In this document: piece after piece, positions 17,293 through 29,315 of the stretch
Position numbering within the stretch: the stretch's first letter is position 1
Layout: each line of letters starts with the position of its first letter
Assembly: GCF_900291015.1 (NCBI RefSeq)
Contig: NZ_OLKL01000008.1
Coordinates: forward strand, 79,089-143,088
Direction of reading: 5' to 3'
Source: Pseudomonas persica
GTDB taxonomy: Bacteria > Pseudomonadota > Gammaproteobacteria > Pseudomonadales > Pseudomonadaceae
Length of the DNA stretch: 64,000 nucleotides
Program-made: the position numbers and the translations under genes
The notes under the pieces: model-generated
Told to the model about the DNA's origin: nothing
What the model saw: the letters and a program-made list of their open reading frames with translations, nothing else
Database searches by the model: none

Positions 17293-18108
17293 TCAGGCGT
17301 GGCTTTCGCGGTATTCCGGGTGTTCGGCCTGCAGCTGGCACAGGCGCGCCAGCGGGTCCTGGCGGTAGAACAGCGACAACTGGCGGTAGACCTGTGGATA
17401 AGCCTGTTGCAGCAGGTCGGGGGCACTAAAGAAGTACTCGCTGGCGACGGCAAAGAACTCCGCCGGGTTCTCCGCGGCATACGGGTCGATGGCGGTTTCG
17501 GCGTCGGGGTTGGCGTCCAGCTGGCGGTTGAGGTCGTCATAGGCCTGTTGCATGGCGGTTGCCCATTCATCCACAGGCATGCCGCTGTGCAGTGGCGGCA
17601 GGCCGTTGGCATCGCCATTGAGCATGTCCAGCTTGTGCGCCAGCTCATGGATGACCAGGTTGTAGGCTTCCCAGCCACCACTGGCCAGCACACCGCTCCA
17701 GGCGAGGATGATCGGGCCCTGTTGCCAGGCCTCGCCGCTGTGCTCGCCGTCCCATACGTGCTCCACGCCACTGGCATCGCGGTGGCGCTGGGGGCTCTTG
17801 AAGTCGTCGGGGTAGAGGATGATTTCGTGGAAACCCTGGTACCAGTTCAGCTCACCCAGGTGCAGCAGCGGCAACTGCGCCTGGGCGGCCAGCAGCAGGC
17901 GCTGCTCGTCGTCCGGTTCGACGCCGGGCAGGCAGGTGAGGTGCTTGTCGAGCAGGAACAGGATGCAGGCTTCACGCAGCCAGCGGTCTTCTTCGTCAGT
18001 GATGCCGTCCAGCATCGGCAGGCGCTCGCGCACGGCCTGCCATTGCTGGGGGGCGATGGGGTAGCGCGCCAGGGTGCGCTTGCGCCGCCAGGCGCTGAAC
18101 GACCACAT
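17293..18108 (-). CDS. mtfA: M90-family zinc metallopeptidase, MtfA-like
   Basis: 271-aa cytosolic protein of the MtfA/DgsA anti-repressor family. The zinc motif HELAHKLD is present near residue 152 with the downstream glutamate in ENPAEFFAVASEYFF as expected of M90 peptidases. In enterobacteria MtfA binds the glucose repressor Mlc; in Pseudomonas the role is not established. N-terminal FSAWRRKRTLARYPI and the HxxIxLYPDDF segment are also family-like. The gene starts 9 nt after the DedA gene stop, so the two may be co-transcribed. Confidence 0.88.
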   Translation of the reverse strand: MWSFSAWRRKRTLARYPIAPQQWQAVRERLPMLDGITDEEDRWLREACILFLLDKHLTCLPGVEPDDEQRLLLAAQAQLPLLHLGELNWYQGFHEIILYPDDFKSPQRHRDASGVEHVWDGEHSGEAWQQGPIILAWSGVLASGGWEAYNLVIHELAHKLDMLNGDANGLPPLHSGMPVDEWATAMQQAYDDLNRQLDANPDAETAIDPYAAENPAEFFAVASEYFFSAPDLLQQAYPQVYRQLSLFYRQDPLARLCQLQAEHPEYRESHA

Positions 18109-18117
18109 CGGCAGGTG

Positions 18118-18765
18118 TCAGTGCGCCTTGGCCGTGCGGCCCAGGCGGCCACGCAGCAGGCCGAGGATCATCGGCACCAGCGACAGGATGATGATGCCCA
18201 CCACCATCAGCGACAGGTGCTGCTTGATGAATGGCACGTTGCCGAAGAAGTAGCCCAGGGTCACCAGGCCGCCGACCCACAGCAGCGAACCGGCGACGCT
18301 GAAGCCGAGGAAGCGTGGGTAGTGCATGTGGGCGATGCCGGCGACGAACGGTGCAAAGGTGCGCAGGATGGGCAGGAAGCGCGCCATGGTCACGGTCTTG
18401 CCGCCGTGGCGTTCATAGAAGTCGTGGGTGCGCTGCAGGTAGTCGCGACGGAAGATCTTCGAGTTGGGGTTGTTGAACAACCGCTCGCCGGCCGTGCGGC
18501 CGATTACATAGTTGGTGCTGTCGCCGAGGATCGCGGCGGCCATCAGCAGGCCGGCCAGCAGTACCGGGTCCATGCCGCCACCGGCGGCCACGGCGCCGGC
18601 GATGAACAGCAGTGAATCGCCGGGCAGGAAGGGCATGACCACCAGCCCGGTTTCACAGAAGATCACGGTGAAGAGGATGGCGTAGATCCAGGGACCGTAG
18701 TTGGTAACCAGCAGATCGAGGTAGGCATCGAGATGCAGGATAAGGTCCAGCGGGTTGAAATCCAT
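18118..18765 (-). CDS. DedA-family inner-membrane protein
   Basis: 215-aa polytopic membrane protein of the DedA/SNARE-associated (VTT) family, implicated in undecaprenyl-phosphate or phospholipid flipping and envelope homeostasis. Family motifs: F.ETGLVVMPFLPGDSLLFIAGA, GDSTNYVIGRTAG, and the signature FYERHGGKTVTMARFLPILRTFAPFVAG. I start at the ATG 18763-18765; AGG sits 8-9 nt upstream, and a GTG three codons earlier is the alternative. Confidence 0.93.
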   Translation of the reverse strand: MDFNPLDLILHLDAYLDLLVTNYGPWIYAILFTVIFCETGLVVMPFLPGDSLLFIAGAVAAGGGMDPVLLAGLLMAAAILGDSTNYVIGRTAGERLFNNPNSKIFRRDYLQRTHDFYERHGGKTVTMARFLPILRTFAPFVAGIAHMHYPRFLGFSVAGSLLWVGGLVTLGYFFGNVPFIKQHLSLMVVGIIILSLVPMILGLLRGRLGRTAKAH

Positions 18766-18910
18766 GTACAGCACCTGTGTTCTTGGGCGTAGGCTCGGTT
18801 ACCTGGCGATGGGTAAGTTTTCACACATGACAGGTGGGCCATTATACGGCTAAGTCAGGATCATGCCCGGGGAGTTTGTAGCGGGGGGTTACGGCAGGGG
18901 GTATTCCTGT

Positions 18911-19007
18911 ACCGGCCGCTTCGCGGGTAAACCCGCTCCCACAGGTACAGCACCGACTTCAGATGCGCCGCTATGCCTGTGGGAGCGGGTTTACCCGCGA
19001 TGAGGCC
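18911..19007. repeat. REP pair downstream of the GNAT gene
   Basis: Two facing REP units of the GGGTTTACCCGCGA type, at 18914-18945 and 18976-19003, between the DedA gene promoter region and the GNAT stop. Confidence 0.85.
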
Positions 19008-19014
19008 AGCCCAG

Positions 19015-19473
19015 TCAATCCTGGCTGATCGGCAGGATATAGCTCTTGAACTCGTTATCCTCACGAAACCCGATGGATTCGTAAGTCTTGTGCGCTACCT
19101 CATTGTCCGCGCTGGTCGACACCCGCATGCGCACGGCGTTGGTTTCCTTGGCCATCTTCTTCGCCTCGCGCATCAGGTGGTCGGCCACCAGCATGCGCCG
19201 CGAATCCTCGGCCACGTAGATATCGTTGAGAATCCATACCCGTTTCAGCGACAGCGATGAGTAGCTTGGGTACAGCTGGCAGAAACCCAGCAGTTTGCTG
19301 TCGTCGTCATCCGGCAATGCCAGGTAGATCACCGATTCATCCCGCTTCAGGCGCTTTTCCAGGAAGCTGCGCGAGCTGTCGGGGTAGGGTAGCTGCCCAT
19401 AGAACTCGCGGTATTTGACGAACATCGGCGTGAGCAGGTCGAGGTGTTCCAGGGTTGCCTTGATGATGCGCAT
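19015..19473 (-). CDS. GNAT-family N-acetyltransferase
   Basis: 152-aa acetyl-CoA-dependent acyltransferase of the GNAT fold. Visible motifs are LLGFCQLYPSYSSLSLKRVWILNDIYVAEDSRR (beta4 strand, motif A start), GVADHLM-like LVADHLMREAKKMA, and STSADNEVAHKTYESIGFREDNEFKSYIL (motif B, where the peptide carries the typical N-A/K-x-x-Y-x-x-x-GF pattern). The substrate cannot be inferred; FCQLYPSYSS with ND(I/L)YV resembles amino-group or polyamine acetyltransferases. It is isolated, with REPs downstream. Confidence 0.85.
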   Translation of the reverse strand: MRIIKATLEHLDLLTPMFVKYREFYGQLPYPDSSRSFLEKRLKRDESVIYLALPDDDDSKLLGFCQLYPSYSSLSLKRVWILNDIYVAEDSRRMLVADHLMREAKKMAKETNAVRMRVSTSADNEVAHKTYESIGFREDNEFKSYILPISQD

Positions 19474-19581
19474 GTGCGGCCCTCAGAGTCCATTAGGGGA
19501 AACAGCGGATTGCCAGCAGCTTTCAAGGGCATGCTGCCCAATGCGCGGCGCAAGTGCAATCCGCCTTCCGTGACAGGTTTT

Positions 19582-20406
19582 TTACCCTTTGCCGAGCAGG
19601 AAGTTACCTTTCTGACTGGTGCCGTGTTCACTCTCCAGGCTATGGACCTCGGCTTCGTCCTTCAGATTCACCCCGGAAAGCTGGCGCCGGCAGGCTTCGC
19701 GCATCAAGTACAGCAGGCGGTGTGCCGCCATGCCATAGCTCAGCCCCTCCAGGCGGATGTTGGAGATGCAGTTGCGGTAGGCATCGGTCAGGCCGACCTT
19801 CGGGGCATAGGTGAAATACAGGCCAAGGCTGTCGGGCGAGCTGAGCCCCGGGCGTTCGCCGATCAGCATCACCGTCATCCGTGCGCCCAGCAGTTCACCG
19901 ACCTCGTCGGCCACTGCCACGCGGCCCTGCTGCACCAGCACCACCGGGGCGCTGGTCCAGCCATCGGCGGCAGCCTGCTCCTCGAAGCGCGCCAGGAACG
20001 GCAGGGTGTGGCGGTGCACGGCCAGGGCCGACAGGCCGTCAGCGACGACGATGGCCAGGTCGACCCCGCCGGGGTTGGCTTGGGCGTGCTGGCGCAGCGC
20101 GGCAACCGAATCTTCGCTCAGGCGCCGCCCCAGATCCGGGCGTTGCAGGTACTGGTTGCGGTCGCTGGCGGCGCTGTGCAGCACCAGGCTTTCGCGCCCG
20201 CGATCACTCAGCTGGGCAGCCAGGCCGGCATGGTCGAAGGCCAGGTGCACGGCGTCGCGGGCCTGGGCGTGGGCGAACTGGAAGTCCAGCTGCGCCCCGG
20301 TGGGCAGGCTGGTGCCGGCGCGGCCCAGGGCGATGCGCGCCGGGGTCAGGTTGCGCAGGGCCAGCCAGGGGTTGTCGGGGGTAGGCGTGCGGTGGTCCAT
20401 GGTCAT
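19582..20406 (-). CDS. eutC: Ethanolamine ammonia-lyase small subunit
   Basis: Beta subunit of the adenosylcobalamin-dependent enzyme that converts ethanolamine to acetaldehyde and ammonia. 274 aa, slightly shorter than enterobacterial EutC. Motifs: [63 protein letters not shown], and [38 protein letters not shown]. It begins 2 nt after the eutB stop and is the last gene of the eat-eutB-eutC unit. The ATG at 20404-20406 is used; a second ATG lies two codons later. Confidence 0.95.
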   Translation of the reverse strand: MTMDHRTPTPDNPWLALRNLTPARIALGRAGTSLPTGAQLDFQFAHAQARDAVHLAFDHAGLAAQLSDRGRESLVLHSAASDRNQYLQRPDLGRRLSEDSVAALRQHAQANPGGVDLAIVVADGLSALAVHRHTLPFLARFEEQAAADGWTSAPVVLVQQGRVAVADEVGELLGARMTVMLIGERPGLSSPDSLGLYFTYAPKVGLTDAYRNCISNIRLEGLSYGMAAHRLLYLMREACRRQLSGVNLKDEAEVHSLESEHGTSQKGNFLLGKG

Positions 20407-20408
20407 CC

Positions 20409-21803
20409 CTATGCAAGCTGGGCCAAGGCCTGGCGGAAGGCCGGCGGCAGGTTGTCACCGAAGCGCACCCGGCCATCGGCCTGGGTGAAGATGCCGGTGC
20501 GGGCCAGCCAAGCCTCGAATTCCGGCCCTGGCTTCAGGCCCAGGGTCTGGCGCGCGTACAGCGCGTCGTGGAACGAGGTGGTCTGGTAGTTGAGCATGAT
20601 GTCGTCGGAGCCGGGGATGCCCATGATGAAGTTGATCCCGGCCACGCCCAGCAGGGTCAGCAGGGTGTCCATGTCGTCCTGGTCGGCTTCGGCGTGGTTG
20701 GTGTAGCAGATGTCGCAACCCATCGGCACCCCCAGCAGCTTGCCGCAGAAGTGGTCTTCAAGGCCGGCGCGGATGATCTGCTTGCCGTTGTACAGGTACT
20801 CCGGGCCGATGAAACCGACCACGGTGTTGACCAGGAACGGCTTGAAGTGACGGGCCACGGCATAGGCGCGGGTTTCACAGGTTTGCTGGTCGACGCCGTG
20901 GTGGGCGTTGGCCGACAGCGCGCTGCCCTGGCCGGTTTCGAAGTACATCAGGTTCTGCCCGAGGGTGCCGCGTTTCAGCGACAGGCCCGCTTCGTAGCCT
21001 TCCTGCAGCACGTTCAGGTTGATGCCGAACCCGGCGTTGGCCGCCTCGGTGCCGGCGATGGACTGGAATACCAGGTCCAGTGGCACGCCACGGTTGATCG
21101 CCTCGATCGAGGTGGTGACGTGGGTCAGCACGCAGGCCTGGGTGGGGATGTCGTAGCGCTGGATGATGGCATCGAGCATTTCCAGCAGGGCGCAGATCGA
21201 GGCGATGCTGTCGGTGGCCGGGTTGATGCCGATCATGGCGTCGCCGTTGCCGTACAGCAGGCCGTCGAGAATGCTGGCGGCGATGCCGGCCGGCTCATCG
21301 GTCGGGTGGTTGGGCTGCAGCCGGGTCGACAGGCGCCCGCGCAGGCCCATGGTGCCACGGAACCGGGTGACCACGCGGATCTTCTGCGCCACCAGCACCA
21401 GGTCCTGCACACGCATGATCTTCGACACCGCTGCGGCCATTTCCGGCGTCAGCCCGGGCGCCAGGCTGCGCAGGCTGTCCTCGTTGGCCTCTTCGCTCAG
21501 CAGCCAGTCGCGCAGGCCACCCACGGTCAGGTGGCTGACCGGGGCGAAGGCCTGGGCATCGTGAGTGTCGATGATCAGACGTGTTACTTCATCATCTTCG
21601 TAAGGGATCAGCGCTTCGTTGAGGAAATGCGTCAGCGGGATATTGGCCAGGGCCATCTGCGCGGCGACCCGTTCGCCGTCGTTGCTGGCCGCAACGCCCG
21701 CCAGGTAGTCCCCCGAGCGGGCGGGGCTGGCCTTGGCCATCACTTCCTTGAGGCTGTCGAAGCGGTAGACCAGGTGGCCGACCGTGTGTACGAAACTTGC
21801 CAT
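20409..21803 (-). CDS. eutB: Ethanolamine ammonia-lyase large subunit
   Basis: Alpha subunit carrying the active site and B12-binding groove. 464 aa, close to the enteric length. Signature stretches are [89 protein letters not shown] and [20 protein letters not shown]. Start ATG at 21801-21803; a longer frame upstream runs into the intergenic DNA without conservation. No microcompartment shell genes or eutA reactivase are nearby, so the pathway here is the simple cytosolic type. The partial B12-uptake protein at the window start may supply the cofactor. Confidence 0.96.
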   Translation of the reverse strand: MASFVHTVGHLVYRFDSLKEVMAKASPARSGDYLAGVAASNDGERVAAQMALANIPLTHFLNEALIPYEDDEVTRLIIDTHDAQAFAPVSHLTVGGLRDWLLSEEANEDSLRSLAPGLTPEMAAAVSKIMRVQDLVLVAQKIRVVTRFRGTMGLRGRLSTRLQPNHPTDEPAGIAASILDGLLYGNGDAMIGINPATDSIASICALLEMLDAIIQRYDIPTQACVLTHVTTSIEAINRGVPLDLVFQSIAGTEAANAGFGINLNVLQEGYEAGLSLKRGTLGQNLMYFETGQGSALSANAHHGVDQQTCETRAYAVARHFKPFLVNTVVGFIGPEYLYNGKQIIRAGLEDHFCGKLLGVPMGCDICYTNHAEADQDDMDTLLTLLGVAGINFIMGIPGSDDIMLNYQTTSFHDALYARQTLGLKPGPEFEAWLARTGIFTQADGRVRFGDNLPPAFRQALAQLA

Positions 21804-21849
21804 ACAGACTCTCCAGAGCCGCGGGTTGCCCCGCGGCGGGTGGCGGCGA

Positions 21850-23298
21850 TCAGTGCAGGGCCTCTTCGGCCTTCTGGATCGCGGCGAATTCCTCTTCCGG
21901 TGTACCCGCGACCAGATGGTGGCGGCTGTAGAAAGCAAAGTAGGCAATTAATACCGCATAGATCACTGCGGCGCCAATCACCACCCGCGGGTCGACCAGG
22001 AAACCGGCGACCACGGCGATGCAGGCCAGCACCAGGGCCACGCCCGAGGTGAAGATGCCACCGGGGGTGCGGTATGGGCGCTCCATCTTCGGCCGGCGGA
22101 TGCGCAGGGTGATGTGCGCGGCCATCATCAGCACGTACGACAGGGTCGCGCCGAACACCGCCACCAGGATCAGCAGGTCACCCTGGCCAGTCAGCGACAG
22201 GGCAAAGCCGATGATCCCGGGGATGACCAGGGCCAGTACCGGGGCCTTGCTCTTGTTGGTTTCCGACAGTTTGCGCGGCAGGTAGCCGGCACGCGACAGG
22301 GCGAAGATCTGCCGGGAGTAGGCGTAGATGATCGAGAAGAAGCTGGCGATCAGCCCGGCCAGGCCGACCAGGTTGACGAAGCCGCCCATCCAGGTGCTAC
22401 CACCGTAGGCCTTGGACAGTGCTTCGACCAGTGGGTTGCCGGATGCTTTCAGCGCTTCGGAGCCTGCGCCGCCGGGGCCGACTACCAGGATCAGCAGGGC
22501 GAAGGCCAGCAGCACCAGCATGGCGCCGATCAGGCCGCGTGGCAGGTCGCGCTTGGGGTTCTTGGTTTCTTCGGCGGCCAGCGGCACGCCCTCTACGGCG
22601 AGGAAGAACCAGATGGCGTAGGGGATGGCCGCCCACACGCCGACATAGCCGAACGGCAGGAAACTGCTGGCGCCCACGGCGTCCGTTTTGGCGATGTCGA
22701 ACAGGTTGGCTGCATCAAAATGGGGCACCATGCTCACCAGGAACACGGCCAGGGCGATGGCGGCGATGGCGGTGATGATGAACATCAGCTTCAACGCCTC
22801 ACCCACGCCAAAGATGTGGATGCCGATGAACACGATGTAGAACGCCAGGTAGATCATCCAGCCGCCGATGCCGAACAGCGACTGGCAGTAGGCGCCGATG
22901 AACACTGCGATGGCGGCGGGGGCGATGGCGTACTCGATGAGGATCGCCGTGCCGGTGAGGAAGCCGCCCCAGGGGCCGAAGGCGCTACGGGCAAAGCCGT
23001 AGCCGCCGCCTGCGGTGGGGATCATCGACGACAGCTCGGCTAGCGAGAAGCACATGCACAGGTACATGGTGGCCATCAGCAGGGTGGCGAGGAACATGCC
23101 GCCCCAGCCGCCTTGGGCCAGGCCGAAGTTCCAGCCGGCGTAGTCGCCGGAGATGACATAGGCTACGCCGAGGCCGACCAGCAGGACCCAGCCGGCGGCG
23201 CCTTTTTTCAGTTCACGTTGCTGGAAGTAGTCCGAGCCGACTTTTTCGAAGTCGACGGAAGAGCCTGCCGGCGAGCCGGCGGAATGATCGCTTGGCAT
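21850..23298 (-). CDS. eat: Ethanolamine permease (APC superfamily)
   Basis: 482-aa amino acid-polyamine-organocation transporter with about twelve hydrophobic helices. The N-terminal part YFQQRELKKGAAGWVLLVGLGVAYVISGDYAGWNFGLAQGGWGG and the helix with SSMIPTAGGGYGFARSAFGPWGG are hallmarks of the ethanolamine permease subfamily. It precedes eutB by 46 nt and is the first gene of the catabolic operon. A well-formed sigma-54 promoter lies 60-75 nt upstream of its start, matching control by the divergent sigma-54 activator. Confidence 0.93.
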   Translation of the reverse strand: MPSDHSAGSPAGSSVDFEKVGSDYFQQRELKKGAAGWVLLVGLGVAYVISGDYAGWNFGLAQGGWGGMFLATLLMATMYLCMCFSLAELSSMIPTAGGGYGFARSAFGPWGGFLTGTAILIEYAIAPAAIAVFIGAYCQSLFGIGGWMIYLAFYIVFIGIHIFGVGEALKLMFIITAIAAIALAVFLVSMVPHFDAANLFDIAKTDAVGASSFLPFGYVGVWAAIPYAIWFFLAVEGVPLAAEETKNPKRDLPRGLIGAMLVLLAFALLILVVGPGGAGSEALKASGNPLVEALSKAYGGSTWMGGFVNLVGLAGLIASFFSIIYAYSRQIFALSRAGYLPRKLSETNKSKAPVLALVIPGIIGFALSLTGQGDLLILVAVFGATLSYVLMMAAHITLRIRRPKMERPYRTPGGIFTSGVALVLACIAVVAGFLVDPRVVIGAAVIYAVLIAYFAFYSRHHLVAGTPEEEFAAIQKAEEALH

Positions 23299-23358
23299 AG
23301 ATTCACCTGTTGTTTTTCTTGGTGGCCGGACCGGTTCCGGGCCGCTGGTGATGGGTCG

Positions 23359-23374
23359 TGCAGGAAGCGAGCCA
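23359..23374 (-). promoter_or_regulatory. Sigma-54 (-24/-12) promoter of eat-eutB-eutC
   Basis: Minus strand TGGCTCGCTTCCTGCA: GG and GC are separated by exactly 10 nt and most flanking consensus bases match TGGCACG-N4-TTGCW. It is 61 nt upstream of the eat start codon. The nearby sigma-54 activator gene supports it. Confidence 0.75.
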
Positions 23375-23421
23375 GAGCGGTTGGTGCACGGTTACCGCTT
23401 TGGGTTTTGTATTCACAGGTC

Positions 23422-23514
23422 TGGCCTCTTCGCGGGTGAACCCGCTCCCACAGGGGGTGTACAGCACTTGAAGCCAGTGCAGTACCTGTGGGAGCGGGTT
23501 TACCCGCGAAGAAG
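23422..23514. repeat. REP pair between aldehyde dehydrogenase gene and eat
   Basis: Two facing REP units of the GGGTTTACCCGCGAAGA type (23425-23453 and 23486-23512). They lie between the end of the aldehyde dehydrogenase gene and the eat promoter. Confidence 0.85.
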
Positions 23515-23523
23515 GGATGCGGT

Positions 23524-25044
23524 TTAGAAGAAGCCCAACGGATTAATGTCGTAGCTCACCAGCAGGTTCTTGGTCTGCTGATAGTGATCGAGCATCATCT
23601 TGTGCGTCTCACGCCCGACCCCGGACTTCTTGTAGCCACCGAACGCGGCATGCGCCGGGTACAGGTGGTAGCAGTTGGTCCACACACGGCCAGCCTTGAT
23701 CCCACGGCCCATGCGGTAGGCCCGGTTGATGTCGCGGGTCCACACGCCGGCACCCAGGCCGAACTCGGTGTCGTTGGCGATCGCCAGCGCTTCGGCTTCG
23801 TCCTTGAAGGTGGTGACGCTGACCACCGGGCCGAAGATTTCTTCCTGGAACACGCGCATCTTGTTGTTGCCTTTGAGCAGGGTCGGCTGGATGTAGTAAC
23901 CGGTGGCCAGCGAGCCTTCCAGTTTTTCCACCTTGCCGCCGGTCAGCAGTTCGGCGCCTTCCTTCTGGGCGATGTCGAGGTACGACAGGATCTTCTCGAA
24001 CTGCTGTTGCGAGGCCTGGGCGCCGACCATGGTGTCGGTGTCCAGTGGGTCGCCGCGCTTGATCTGCAGCACCTTCTTCATCACCACTTCCATGAACTGC
24101 GGGTAGATCGACTCCTGTACCAGTGCCCGCGACGGGCAGGTGCAGACTTCGCCCTGGTTGAAGAACGCCAGCACCATGCCTTCGGCCGCCTTCTCGATGA
24201 AGCTTGGCTCGGCTTGCATGATGTCTTCGAAGTATACGTTCGGCGACTTGCCTCCCAGTTCTACGGTGGACGGGATGATGTTCTCGGCCGCGCATTTCAT
24301 GATGTGCGAGCCAACCGGGGTGGAGCCGGTGAAGGCAATCTTGGCGATGCGCTTGCTGGTGGCCAGTGCTTCACCGGCTTCGCGGCCATAGCCTTGCACC
24401 ACGTTGAGCACGCCTTTTGGCAGCAGGTCACCGATCACTTCCAGTAGCACGGTGATGCCCAGCGGGGTCTGTTCGGCCGGCTTGAGCACCACGCAGTTGC
24501 CGGCGGCCAGGGCCGGGGCGAGCTTCCAGGCGGCCATCAGGATCGGGAAGTTCCACGGGATGATCTGCCCGACCACGCCCAGTGGCTCGTGGATGTGGTA
24601 GGCCACGGTGCCTTCGTTGATTTCCGCGGCGCCGCCTTCCTGGGCGCGGATGCAGCCAGCGAAGTAGCGGAAGTGGTCAACCGCCAGCGGAATGTCGGCA
24701 TTCAGGGTTTCGCGGATCGGCTTGCCGTTGTCCCAGGTTTCGGTAATGGCCAGCAGTTCGAGGTTCTGTTCGATACGGTCGGCGATCTTCAGCAGGACAT
24801 TGGAGCGGTCCTGTACCGAGGTGCGGCCCCAGGCGTCGGCAGCGGCATGGGCGGCATCCAGGGCTTTTTCGATGTCTTCGGCAGTGGAGCGGGGGAATTC
24901 GGCGATCGGCTGGCCGTTCACCGGGGAAGTGTTGGTGAAGTACTCACCCTTTACCGGAGGAACGAACTCACCACCGATGTAGTTGCCGTAGCGGCTCTTG
25001 AAGGAAACCTTTGCGCCTTCGGTACCGGGATGTGCGTAACGCAT
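23524..25044 (-). CDS. NAD-dependent aldehyde dehydrogenase (ExaC/AcoD type)
   Basis: 506-aa class of acetaldehyde-oxidising dehydrogenases. Motifs: [38 protein letters not shown] (NAD site), the general-base segment [12 protein letters not shown], the catalytic cysteine region [13 protein letters not shown], and [10 protein letters not shown]. The sequence [28 protein letters not shown] is typical of the ExaC/AcoD group. In this setting it should oxidise the acetaldehyde released by EutBC to acetate. It is separated from eat by a REP pair and has its own sigma-54 promoter, and it is divergent from the activator gene. Confidence 0.95.
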   Translation of the reverse strand: MRYAHPGTEGAKVSFKSRYGNYIGGEFVPPVKGEYFTNTSPVNGQPIAEFPRSTAEDIEKALDAAHAAADAWGRTSVQDRSNVLLKIADRIEQNLELLAITETWDNGKPIRETLNADIPLAVDHFRYFAGCIRAQEGGAAEINEGTVAYHIHEPLGVVGQIIPWNFPILMAAWKLAPALAAGNCVVLKPAEQTPLGITVLLEVIGDLLPKGVLNVVQGYGREAGEALATSKRIAKIAFTGSTPVGSHIMKCAAENIIPSTVELGGKSPNVYFEDIMQAEPSFIEKAAEGMVLAFFNQGEVCTCPSRALVQESIYPQFMEVVMKKVLQIKRGDPLDTDTMVGAQASQQQFEKILSYLDIAQKEGAELLTGGKVEKLEGSLATGYYIQPTLLKGNNKMRVFQEEIFGPVVSVTTFKDEAEALAIANDTEFGLGAGVWTRDINRAYRMGRGIKAGRVWTNCYHLYPAHAAFGGYKKSGVGRETHKMMLDHYQQTKNLLVSYDINPLGFF

Positions 25045-25091
25045 GGTGTGTCTCCTGGCTATTGTGTTTGTTAGGGAGTTGAAAAGCGTAG

Positions 25092-25107
25092 AGCAAAGGT
25101 TGGGCCA
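25092..25107 (-). promoter_or_regulatory. Sigma-54 (-24/-12) promoter of aldehyde dehydrogenase gene
   Basis: Minus strand TGGCCCAACCTTTGCT has GG and GC 10 nt apart and the TTTGCT end expected at -12. It is 48-63 nt upstream of the start codon and 65-130 nt downstream of the putative activator sites. Confidence 0.75.
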
Positions 25108-25170
25108 GCGTTGTCAGTACCAGAAAAATCAATGACTTGGGTCAGTTCTGCTGGCTTGGGCAACTACCGC

Positions 25171-25222
25171 TGTGCCACTGGCGGTACGTGCAGGGGTGAC
25201 ACTTTGTGCCATTTGCGACACG
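25171..25222. promoter_or_regulatory. Direct repeat, putative activator binding sites (UAS)
   Basis: Two copies of an 18-nt motif TGTGCCA-Y-T-K-GCG-R-Y-ACG, at 25171-25188 and 25205-25222, 34 bp apart, in the divergent region between the aldehyde dehydrogenase gene and the sigma-54 activator gene. The right copy contains a TGT-N10-ACA dyad. Their distance from the -24/-12 promoter is what enhancer-binding proteins need. Binding is inferred. Confidence 0.5.
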
Positions 25223-25299
25223 TCACCGGCGCGTGCATTGCAAAGCCTTCGCGGGTGGAGGATGCTGGCGGGACTCTCTATCTGCGGAGAACTACAACA

Positions 25300-27273
<1,974 letters not shown>

Positions 27274-27339
27274 GCGAAACATCTGGTGCGATTTGTCGCG
27301 CCCTGGGCTACCCTGCCTCGATGTTTTGCGAGGTCGACC

Positions 27340-28689
27340 ATGCATATTCACATTCTCGGTATTTGCGGTACTTTCATGGGCTCGCTGGCGGTGCTGGCCA
27401 AGGAACTTGGCCACCGCGTCACTGGCTCGGACGCCAACGTCTATCCCCCGATGAGCACCCAACTCGAAGCCCAGGGCATCGAGCTGACCCAAGGCTATGA
27501 CCCGGCCCAGCTGGACCCGGCGCCAGACCTGGTGGTCATCGGTAACGCCATGTCGCGTGGTAACCCGGCGGTGGAGTACGTGCTGAACAAGGGCCTGCCC
27601 TATGTTTCCGGCCCGCAGTGGCTGGCCGACCACGTGCTGCAAGGCCGCTGGGTGCTGGCCGTTGCCGGTACCCACGGCAAGACCACCACCAGCAGCATGC
27701 TGGCCTGGGTGCTGGAACACGCCGGCATGAGCCCGGGTTTCCTGATCGGCGGTGTGCCGCAGAACTTCTCGGTGTCGGCCCGTTTGGGCGATACGCCGTT
27801 CTTCGTGGTCGAGGCCGACGAGTACGACAGTGCATTCTTCGACAAGCGCTCGAAGTTCGTGCATTACCACCCACGCACGGCGATCCTCAACAACCTTGAG
27901 TTCGACCATGCGGACATCTTCCCTGACCTGGCCTCGATCGAGCGGCAGTTCCACCACCTGGTGCGCACCATTCCCGGCGAAGGCCTGGTCATCCACCCCA
28001 CCACCGAACAGGCGCTGGAGCGGGTGATCGGCATGGGCTGCTGGACCCCGGTGCAGACCACCGGCGAAGGTGGCCAGTGGCAAGCCCGCCTGCTCAGCCC
28101 CGACGGCTCGCGCTTCGAAGTGCTGTTCGATGGCGAAGTGCAGGGCGTGGTGGATTGGGCGCTGACTGGCCAGCACAACGTCGCCAATGCCTTGGCCACC
28201 CTGGCAGCCGCGCGCCATGTAGGCGTGGTGCCAGCCATGGGCATCGAAGGCCTGAGCGCCTTCAAGAGCGTCAAGCGGCGCATGGAGAAGGTTGCTGAAG
28301 TACAGGGCGTGACCATCTACGATGACTTCGCCCACCACCCGACCGCCATCGCCACCACCCTCGACGGCCTGCGCAAGCGCGTTGGCGAGGCCCCGGTGAT
28401 CGCCGTGATCGAGCCGCGCTCCAACTCGATGAAGCTCGGTGCCCACCGTGACGGCCTGCCGGAAAGCGTCAACGACGCCGACCAGGTGATCTGGTACGCC
28501 CCGGCCAACCTTGGCTGGGACCTGGCTGCCACCGCCGCACAATGCAAAGTGCCCAGCGTGGTGGCCGACAGCCTCGAAGCGATCATCGAGCGGGTCAAGG
28601 GCCAGGCCCGCCCAGGTACCCATGTAGTGATCATGAGCAACGGCGGCTTCGGCGGCCTGCACGGCAAGCTGGCCGAGGCACTGCAGTGA
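27340..28689 (+). CDS. mpl: UDP-N-acetylmuramate:L-alanyl-gamma-D-glutamyl-meso-diaminopimelate ligase
   Basis: Cytosolic Mur-ligase relative that re-attaches recovered murein tripeptide to UDP-MurNAc in cell-wall recycling. 449 aa. The start [25 protein letters not shown] is the Rossmann-like UDP-binding domain typical of Mpl/MurC; the ATP loop is [20 protein letters not shown]; further motifs are [42 protein letters not shown] and [14 protein letters not shown] at 27340 is the fit for the family start. The stop overlaps the GTG of ubiX. Confidence 0.96.
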   Translation: MHIHILGICGTFMGSLAVLAKELGHRVTGSDANVYPPMSTQLEAQGIELTQGYDPAQLDPAPDLVVIGNAMSRGNPAVEYVLNKGLPYVSGPQWLADHVLQGRWVLAVAGTHGKTTTSSMLAWVLEHAGMSPGFLIGGVPQNFSVSARLGDTPFFVVEADEYDSAFFDKRSKFVHYHPRTAILNNLEFDHADIFPDLASIERQFHHLVRTIPGEGLVIHPTTEQALERVIGMGCWTPVQTTGEGGQWQARLLSPDGSRFEVLFDGEVQGVVDWALTGQHNVANALATLAAARHVGVVPAMGIEGLSAFKSVKRRMEKVAEVQGVTIYDDFAHHPTAIATTLDGLRKRVGEAPVIAVIEPRSNSMKLGAHRDGLPESVNDADQVIWYAPANLGWDLAATAAQCKVPSVVADSLEAIIERVKGQARPGTHVVIMSNGGFGGLHGKLAEALQ

Positions 28690-29315
28690 GCGGGCCGGAA
28701 CGCATCACCCTGGCCATGACGGGCGCCTCGGGCGCCCAGTATGGCCTGCGCCTGCTCGATTGCCTGGTGCGTGAGGACCGCGAGGTGCACTTCCTGATCT
28801 CCAAGGCCGCGCAACTGGTGATGGCCACCGAGACCGACGTGGTGTTGCCAGCCAAGCCGCAGGCGATGCAGGCCTTCCTCACCGAATACACCGGCGCCGC
28901 CGACGGGCAGATCCGCGTGTATGGCAAGGAAGACTGGATGTCGCCGGTGGCCTCGGGCTCCGGCGCGCCGGCAGCGATGGTGGTGGTGCCTTGTTCCACT
29001 GGCACCTTGTCGGCGATTGCCACCGGTGCCTGCAACAACCTGATCGAGCGTGCTGCCGACGTTACCCTCAAGGAGCGTCGCCAGTTGATCCTGGTGCCGC
29101 GCGAAGCGCCGTTCTCCACCATCCACCTGGAGAACATGCTCAAGCTGTCGCAGATGGGCGCGGTGATCCTGCCGGCAGCGCCGGGCTTTTATCACCAGCC
29201 GCAGACCATCGACGACCTGGTCGACTTTGTCGTCGCACGCATTCTCAACCTGCTGAACATTCCCCAGGACATGTTGCCGCGTTGGGGTGAGCACCATTTC
29301 GGGGTGGATGATTGA
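28686..29315 (+). CDS. ubiX: Flavin prenyltransferase
   Basis: Makes prenylated FMN from FMN and dimethylallyl phosphate, the cofactor of UbiD-type decarboxylases in ubiquinone synthesis. 209 aa, family length. Motifs: [21 protein letters not shown] (FMN site), [54 protein letters not shown], and [24 protein letters not shown]. The start is a GTG overlapping the mpl TGA by 4 nt (GTGA), and its stop overlaps the TTG start of the next lipoprotein gene. Confidence 0.95.
   Translation: MSGPERITLAMTGASGAQYGLRLLDCLVREDREVHFLISKAAQLVMATETDVVLPAKPQAMQAFLTEYTGAADGQIRVYGKEDWMSPVASGSGAPAAMVVVPCSTGTLSAIATGACNNLIERAADVTLKERRQLILVPREAPFSTIHLENMLKLSQMGAVILPAAPGFYHQPQTIDDLVDFVVARILNLLNIPQDMLPRWGEHHFGVDD

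Noticed and set aside
25155..25180. A TGGCAC...TTGC string in the ethanolamine divergent region that looks like a sigma-54 promoter
   Set aside because: GG and GC are 13 nt apart instead of 10. The element at 25092-25107 has the right spacing and position.
28542..28685. Upstream extension of the ubiX frame to an ATG inside mpl
   Set aside because: The extension is out of frame with mpl, and has no conservation; the GTG overlapping the mpl stop gives the family N-terminus.
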